Source: Citromicrobium sp. | GTDB lineage: Bacteria > Pseudomonadota > Alphaproteobacteria > Sphingomonadales > Sphingomonadaceae | Length of the DNA stretch: 19,707 nucleotides | Reading direction: 5' to 3' | Assembly (NCBI GenBank): GCA_002712945.1 | Contig: PAVA01000036.1 | Span: 1-19,707 of the forward strand | In this document: piece by piece, positions 12,738 to 19,707 of the stretch | Position numbering within the stretch: the first letter of the stretch is position 1 | Layout of the letters: each line of letters begins with the position of its first letter | Notes under the pieces: model-generated | The model's input: the letters and a program-made list of their open reading frames with translations, nothing else | What the model was told of the DNA's origin: nothing | The model's database searches: none | Translations under genes and position numbers: made by a program

Positions 12738-13919
12738 CTAGGAAATCGCCGGGTCGGGCTGTGCTGAACCGTCGCTGGCGGCCTGCGCGGCATCGTTTGC
12801 TTCGGAGCGGCGGACCAGCGCCACCTTGAGCATGGCCAGCAGCGGGTCGGCCAGCAGCAGCCCGATGATACCGAACAAGATGCCCATGATAAGCTGCGCG
12901 CCGAGCACCAGCGCAGGCGGCAGGTCCACGGTTTTGCGCGCGATCATCGGGATCACGACATAGCCGTCGAAGGTCTGGACGACGAAGTAGACGATGATCG
13001 CTGCAATGCCCGTCTCCACGCCGACCGAGAAGCCGACGATCGCCATCAGGATGCCGGAGATCAACGCGCCCAGATTGGGGATGAAGGCGAGCAGGCCGGT
13101 CAGGATGCCGAGCAGCGCGGCCATCGGCACGCCGAACAGCTCCAGCGCGATCCAGGTGAAGACACCCTCGAACACCATGCCGACAACGCGGCCCGCCATC
13201 AGACGGCGCATGTTCAGCGCCATTTCGGCGAGGGTCTTGCGCAGTTCGCTCCGGCCGGTGCGCGGTGCCATCCATTCGACGCCGCGCTCGTAGAGATTAG
13301 GCTCCAGCGCCACGTAGATGCCGATAACCAGGATGATGACCGTGGTGCCGATCGCGCCGGCGATGCCGCCGATCGCGCGGGTCACCGTGCCCACGCCGCT
13401 GAGCACCTGGTCGAGCATGGACTGCGCATCGGACAGCGAGATCGCCATGCCGTTCTCGCGCGCCAGCACGATCAGTTGGTTGAGCTGCGCCTCGACGATG
13501 GCGGGCAGGGTCGCCGCCTGCGCGGTGATCTGCGAGCCGGCGAAATAGCCGAGCCAGATCACGAAGGCGATCGCCCCCAGCAGCACCAGCATGATACGCA
13601 AGGGGCGGGGAATCGCGAGATAACGGCCGATCAGGCGCGCGCCGCCGTCGACCAGCGAGGCGAAGACCAGCGCTGCGAAGATCACCAGCAGCGCCTGCGA
13701 GATGTAGATGGCCAGTGCGACCATCCCGATCACGCCGACCCAGATCAGCGCCTTGTTGACCTCGTGGCGCAGGCGGGGGTTGGAGATATAGGCCGGGCTT
13801 GCGCCGCCCCAGTCGTCGGCCTCGGGCAGGGCAGGCGAGTGCATCCGTGCGCCCTGCGCCGCATCCTCCGGTTGATCCGGCCCCTTATCCGGGGTCGCGT
13901 CCGTTCCCGACTTGTCCAT
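12738..13919 (-). CDS. AI-2E family transporter
   Basis: A 393-residue polytopic membrane protein. A hydrophilic, Pro/Asp-rich N-terminal tail (about 1-45) is followed by paired helices (VIGMVALAIYISQALLVIFA; IMLVLLGAIAFVIWLGYFAG). A long central soluble segment, then helices (TVIILVIGIYVALEP) and the C-terminal block with LTGLLAFIPNLGALISG and LVLGAQLIMGILFGIIGLLL follow. This is the layout of the AI-2E exporter/PerM family. Some members export autoinducer-2 and others are Na+/H+ antiporters, so the substrate is not assigned. The ATG at 13919 gives the normal family start. A TTG at 13934 would overlap the lepB stop, with its purine run too close. lepB ends 11 bases upstream. Confidence 0.9.
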   Translation of the reverse strand: MDKSGTDATPDKGPDQPEDAAQGARMHSPALPEADDWGGASPAYISNPRLRHEVNKALIWVGVIGMVALAIYISQALLVIFAALVFASLVDGGARLIGRYLAIPRPLRIMLVLLGAIAFVIWLGYFAGSQITAQAATLPAIVEAQLNQLIVLARENGMAISLSDAQSMLDQVLSGVGTVTRAIGGIAGAIGTTVIILVIGIYVALEPNLYERGVEWMAPRTGRSELRKTLAEMALNMRRLMAGRVVGMVFEGVFTWIALELFGVPMAALLGILTGLLAFIPNLGALISGILMAIVGFSVGVETGIAAIIVYFVVQTFDGYVVIPMIARKTVDLPPALVLGAQLIMGILFGIIGLLLADPLLAMLKVALVRRSEANDAAQAASDGSAQPDPAIS

Positions 13920-13930
13920 GGGAAAGCGCG

Positions 13931-14809
13931 TCAATCCTCTTCGGCGGGCGTATCGGTGTGGGTCGGCCGCAGCGTCGTGAAGGCGCGGTCGCCGCGCATC
14001 GCACCGAACCAGCTGAACGGGTTCCAGTCGGCCGTCCCGTCGAGCGAGAAGGTGATGAATTCCGCCCGACCGCCGATATTGGCCAGCGGAACCGGCCCGC
14101 CGAGGCCCTGGTTGGCCACCGCAGCGCGGCTGTCGGCCGAATAGTCGCGATTATCGCCCATCACGAACACCGCATCCTCGGGCACGAGGATCTCGTCGTA
14201 ATTGTCGAGATCGCGGTCGGGCCCGGCATCGATGATGCGGTAGCTGACCCCGTTGGGCATCGTCTCGCGCAGGATCGGCACCTTGCACTTGGGGGCGCCA
14301 TCGGGCCCGGTCACGATCTCGAACTCGCGTTCGCTGCAGGGCGTGTTGAGATCGTTGGGCAGCAGCATGTCGGGCTCGACTTCCTGCGGCACGGGCTTGC
14401 CGTTGAGGATGATCTGGCCATTCTGCACCGCGATCCGGTCTCCCGGGAGGCCGACGACGCGCTTGATATAGTCCTCGCTGCGCTGGGGATGCACCGGGAT
14501 GACGATGTCGCCATATTCGGGCGTGCCGCCGAAAATCCGCCAGTCGCCGCGCGGCAGCAGGTGGAAGGTGACCGAGGCCCACGAGTACCCATAGGGATAC
14601 TTGCTGACGATCAGCCGGTCGCCCACCAGCAGGTTGGGCATCATGCTGGTCGAGGGGATGTAGAACGGCTTGGCGACGAAGCTGTGGAAGGCCAGCACCG
14701 CGAGCAGCATGATCGCAAGGCCGCGCAGTTCGGCGAACCAGTTGACCTTGTCCTCTTCGGTGGACTGGGTTGCGGTGTCGGTATCGCTCATGCCGGTAAC
14801 ATTGCTCAT
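13931..14809 (-). CDS. lepB: Signal peptidase I
   Basis: A 292-residue membrane protease with one N-terminal membrane segment at about residues 29-47. The catalytic serine is Ser55 in [16 protein letters not shown] and the general-base lysine is Lys116 in [12 protein letters not shown]. The box-E motif [12 protein letters not shown] is present near residue 220. It cleaves signal peptides from exported proteins on the periplasmic face of the inner membrane. A sizeable insertion between boxes D and E, with cysteines ([14 protein letters not shown]), is of the kind found in Gram-negative enzymes. The ATG at 14809 overlaps the acpS stop as ATGA, and a second ATG at 14791 is possible. Order acpS-lepB is common in alphaproteobacteria. 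Confidence 0.95.
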   Translation of the reverse strand: MSNVTGMSDTDTATQSTEEDKVNWFAELRGLAIMLLAVLAFHSFVAKPFYIPSTSMMPNLLVGDRLIVSKYPYGYSWASVTFHLLPRGDWRIFGGTPEYGDIVIPVHPQRSEDYIKRVVGLPGDRIAVQNGQIILNGKPVPQEVEPDMLLPNDLNTPCSEREFEIVTGPDGAPKCKVPILRETMPNGVSYRIIDAGPDRDLDNYDEILVPEDAVFVMGDNRDYSADSRAAVANQGLGGPVPLANIGGRAEFITFSLDGTADWNPFSWFGAMRGDRAFTTLRPTHTDTPAEED

Positions 14810-15207
14810 TCGGGAAAAGCCTCGATGATCACGAAGGCCTGCGCCCATGGATGATCGTCTGTGAGGGTCAGGTGAACGTGCGCCACATGGCCCGGCGGCG
14901 TGATTTGCGCAAGCGCCTTGGCCGCGCCGTGTGCCAGTTCGAGAGTGGGTGCGCCGGAGGCCGCGTTAACCACGCCGATGTCTTTCATGAACACGCCGCG
15001 CTTGAATCCGGTGCCGACGGCCTTGCTGAAAGCCTCCTTCGCCGCGAACCGTTTGGCGTAGGTGCCCGCCCTGGTGAAGGGGCGGCGCTGCGCCTTGGCG
15101 CGCTCGGTCTCGGTGAAGACGCGCTTCTCGAACCGCTCGCCGAAACGGTCGAGCGAGTTCTGGATGCGCTCGATGCTGCACAGGTCGGAGCCGAGGCCGA
15201 TAATCAC
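14806..15207 (-). CDS. acpS: Holo-[acyl-carrier-protein] synthase AcpS
   Basis: A 133-residue phosphopantetheinyl transferase of the compact AcpS type. The N-terminal [14 protein letters not shown] holds the Mg2+-binding Asp8, and [15 protein letters not shown] holds Glu58, the second metal ligand. The enzyme transfers 4'-phosphopantetheine from CoA to the serine of acyl carrier protein, which fatty acid synthesis needs. Its stop overlaps the lepB start as ATGA, so the two are coupled. Upstream, 121 bases containing an inverted-repeat doublet separate it from pdxJ. The length is normal for the family. Confidence 0.95.
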   Translation of the reverse strand: MIIGLGSDLCSIERIQNSLDRFGERFEKRVFTETERAKAQRRPFTRAGTYAKRFAAKEAFSKAVGTGFKRGVFMKDIGVVNAASGAPTLELAHGAAKALAQITPPGHVAHVHLTLTDDHPWAQAFVIIEAFPE

Positions 15208-15223
15208 GACGGCTCCCCCAAGC

Positions 15224-15310
15224 CGTCGCCCCGGACTTGATCCGGGGTCAGGCTTTCTTCCTGCGCAGTGGCTAAAGAAGCCTTGCCCCGGCTCGGGGGC
15301 CGGGGCGACG
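15224..15310. repeat. REP-like inverted-repeat doublet between pdxJ and acpS
   Basis: Two hairpins lie back to back: CCCCGGA/TCCGGGG (15229-15235 and 15241-15247, loop CTTGA) and GCCCCGGC/GCCGGGGC (15285-15292 and 15299-15306). Their outer edges are also mutually inverted, with CGTCGCCCCGG at 15224-15234 matching CCGGGGCGACG at 15300-15310 in reverse complement. Inner segments AGGCTTTCTT and AAGAAGCCT nearly pair too. The whole block could fold as one long imperfect hairpin. The CCCCGGACTTGATCCGGGG unit is, from memory, a widespread dispersed repeat in sphingomonads. It may attenuate or stabilise the pdxJ-acpS transcript. Confidence 0.75.
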
Positions 15311-15328
15311 AGATAGAAAGGTCGTGCC

Positions 15329-16057
15329 TCACCGCGCTTCGTCCATCAGTTCGCGCATCCGGCGGATCGCGGGTTCGAGGCCGGTGAAGATCGCCTCGCC
15401 CACGAGGTAATGCCCGATATTCAGTTCCGCGAGCTGCGGGATGGCGGCGATCGGCTGGACGTTCTCGAAGGTCAGTCCGTGGCCCGCGTGGGGTTCGATC
15501 CCGTTCTTCGTCGCCAGTGCCGCCATGTCCGCAATCCGTTTCAGTTCCACCGCGCGCTGCTCCCCGGTCGCATGGGCATATTCGCCCGTGTGGAACTCTA
15601 CCACGGGCGCGCCGAGGCGCATCGCCGCTTCGAGCTGTGCCGGATGGGCCTCGATAAACAGCGAGACGCGGATACCTGCGTCCTTCAGCTCGGTCACGAT
15701 CGGGGCAAGCTGGTTGTGCAGCCCGGCCGCATCGAGCCCGCCCTCGGTTGTGCGCTCCTCGCGCTTTTCGGGCACGATGCAGGCGGCGTGCGGCTGATGG
15801 CGTAGCGCGATCTGCAGCATCTCCTCGGTCGCGGCCATTTCCAGATTGAGCGGCAGATCGGTTGCGTCCTGGATGCGCTTGAGGTCGTCGTCGCGGATAT
15901 GGCGGCGGTCCTCGCGCAGGTGCGCGGTGATGCCGTCGCCGCCGACCGCCGCGACGATCTCCGCCGCGCGCACCGGATCGGGATGGTCGCCGCCGCGCGC
16001 GTTGCGGATCGTCGCGACGTGATCGATATTGACGCCGAGGCGGAGTCTCTCAGTCAA
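15329..16057 (-). CDS. pdxJ: Pyridoxine 5'-phosphate synthase PdxJ
   Basis: A 242-residue TIM-barrel enzyme with the expected signatures: [17 protein letters not shown] (8-23), [12 protein letters not shown] (43-54, catalytic His46), LNLEMAAT with Glu73, and [13 protein letters not shown] near the C-terminus. It condenses 1-deoxy-D-xylulose 5-phosphate with 3-amino-2-oxopropyl phosphate to give pyridoxine 5'-phosphate in the DXP-dependent vitamin B6 pathway. The start is a TTG at 16057-16055, one base after the pyrE stop. No ATG or GTG fits the family N-terminus. GGAAGG inside the pyrE end serves as ribosome binding site, so translation is coupled to pyrE. Confidence 0.95.
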   Translation of the reverse strand: MTERLRLGVNIDHVATIRNARGGDHPDPVRAAEIVAAVGGDGITAHLREDRRHIRDDDLKRIQDATDLPLNLEMAATEEMLQIALRHQPHAACIVPEKREERTTEGGLDAAGLHNQLAPIVTELKDAGIRVSLFIEAHPAQLEAAMRLGAPVVEFHTGEYAHATGEQRAVELKRIADMAALATKNGIEPHAGHGLTFENVQPIAAIPQLAELNIGHYLVGEAIFTGLEPAIRRMRELMDEAR

Positions 16058-16058
16058 A

Positions 16059-16640
16059 TCAGGCCTTCCGGCTTCCCGGCTTGGTCACGGGCACGGCTTT
16101 CAGCTCCGCCGGCACCTCTTTCTCGGCATAGGTCGGGAAGGACAGCTGGATCAGCGGGAAGAACGGCACGCCGAGGTCCACCGTGCCCGAGGATCGGTCG
16201 ACCAGCGAGGCTTCGGCGATCACCTCGCCGCCTTCGCGGCCCACCGCTTCGATCGCCTCCATGCTCGATTTGCCGGTGGTGACGACGTCTTCCACCATCA
16301 GCACCTTGGCGCCCTTTTCCAGTGCGAAGCCGCGGCGCAGCTCGAACGTGCCCTCGGGCCGTTCGAGGAAGATCGCGGACTTGCCCAGCGCGCGGCCCAT
16401 CTCGTGCCCGATGATAAGCCCGCCCATCGCGGGGCTGACGACCACGTCGATTTGGCTGCGAATCTCGCGCGGGATCTTCTGGGTCAGTGCGAAGGCCATG
16501 CGCCCGGCGCGCTCCGCGTCCATCAGCACGCGCGCGCATTGCAGGTAGTGGGCCGAGTGGCGGCCCGAGCTGAGCAGGAAGTGCCCTTCGAGCAGCGCGT
16601 CGCACCCGCGCAGTTCGCCGATGATCTCTTCTTCCGTCAT
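16059..16640 (-). CDS. pyrE: Orotate phosphoribosyltransferase
   Basis: A 193-residue type I phosphoribosyltransferase. The PRPP-binding motif KVLMVEDVVTTGKS lies at about 112-125. The N-terminal GHFLLSSGRHSAHYLQCARV is characteristic of the longer alphaproteobacterial/cyanobacterial-type OPRTases, and VVSPAMGGLIIGHEMGRAL forms the middle of the fold. It converts orotate and PRPP to orotidine 5'-monophosphate in pyrimidine synthesis. The ATG at 16640 is preferred over a TTG at 16661 because family members begin MTEEEI or similar and neither has a good ribosome binding site. It heads the minus-strand run and is divergent from coxB. Confidence 0.94.
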   Translation of the reverse strand: MTEEEIIGELRGCDALLEGHFLLSSGRHSAHYLQCARVLMDAERAGRMAFALTQKIPREIRSQIDVVVSPAMGGLIIGHEMGRALGKSAIFLERPEGTFELRRGFALEKGAKVLMVEDVVTTGKSSMEAIEAVGREGGEVIAEASLVDRSSGTVDLGVPFFPLIQLSFPTYAEKEVPAELKAVPVTKPGSRKA

Positions 16641-16724
16641 GCCGGGGAGGGGGCCTTTCAAAAAGGGGAAACGGTGATTGCGCCGAACGCATTGGACGGT
16701 TCGGGAAATCCCGTCTAGAGGCGC

Positions 16725-16753
16725 TTGAGAGTCGCGGCAAGCGCGCCTATAGC
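16725..16753 (+). promoter_or_regulatory. Sigma-70-type promoter for coxB-coxA
   Basis: TTGAGA at 16725-16730 and TATAGC at 16748-16753 are separated by exactly 17 bp, a close match to the housekeeping consensus. Transcription would start near 16760 and leave a leader of about 75 bases before the coxB ATG at 16836. On the other strand a weaker pair, TTGCCG (16740-16735) and TAGACG (16717-16712), also 17 bp apart, could serve pyrE. If so, the divergent promoters would overlap. The rest of the 195-base spacer shows nothing else. Confidence 0.6.
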
Positions 16754-16835
16754 GCCCGCCAAAATGGTGTGCATCGGCCTGGGAGGGCTGGCCCGCGCAC
16801 CGTTTCTCGACAGACTACAGGGAAAACGACAGACA

Positions 16836-19707
<2,872 letters not shown>

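Noticed and set aside
13860..13910. A CCGG-rich stretch in the AI-2E permease N-terminus (CCCCTTATCCGGGG) resembling the REP unit at 15229.
   Set aside because: The arms differ from the REP unit, there is no second copy beside it, and it encodes a normal hydrophilic tail.

Overview
The window is a gene-dense, GC-rich stretch of chromosome that reads like an alphaproteobacterium of the Sphingomonadales, most likely Erythrobacteraceae (Erythrobacter/Qipengyuania type). The basis is the GC-rich codon use, the pyrE-pdxJ-acpS-lepB order, an aa3-type coxB-coxA pair and the style of the hypothetical genes. The family assignment comes from protein character, not from a search. No tRNA, rRNA, CRISPR array or insertion sequence was seen, and no gene-free stretch exceeds 300 bases.

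Region 1 (1-2770): a minus-strand run reads DUF1428 protein, glutathione S-transferase, double-domain VOC protein, then a second glutathione S-transferase cut by the window edge. It is divergent from an HxlR-type regulator at 2102-2770. Two identical 9-bp repeats, 21 bp apart, lie in the shared intergenic region and are a natural operator candidate. Region 2 (2782-5778): an MpaB/DUF2236 protein is divergent from cobS. Directly abutting the cobS stop, on the opposite strand, is a strikingly AT-rich gene for a stand-alone RelA/SpoT-type nucleotide pyrophosphotransferase. It looks horizontally acquired and may be a toxSAS/CapRel-like phage-defence effector. cobT is not beside cobS.

Region 3 (5941-8993): a class A penicillin-binding protein (PBP1a-like), then a minus-strand pair of overlapping hotdog thioesterases. 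Region 4 (9118-11038): a compact three-gene operon, made of a 54-residue peptide ending in five prolines, a 324-residue unknown protein and a 260-residue cupin-like protein with an HxH motif and a later His cluster. The layout resembles a ribosomally made, modified peptide (RiPP) locus with a non-haem iron enzyme. It is the best candidate for an undescribed system here.

Region 5 (11035-16640): a long minus-strand housekeeping run reads pyrE, pdxJ, acpS, lepB, AI-2E-family permease, DUF3089 hydrolase, ruvX, with mostly overlapping or near-abutting genes. One REP-like inverted-repeat doublet sits between pdxJ and acpS. Region 6 (16836-end): coxB and coxA of the aa3 cytochrome c oxidase, preceded by a good sigma-70-type promoter. 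coxA runs off the right edge close to its expected C-terminus.
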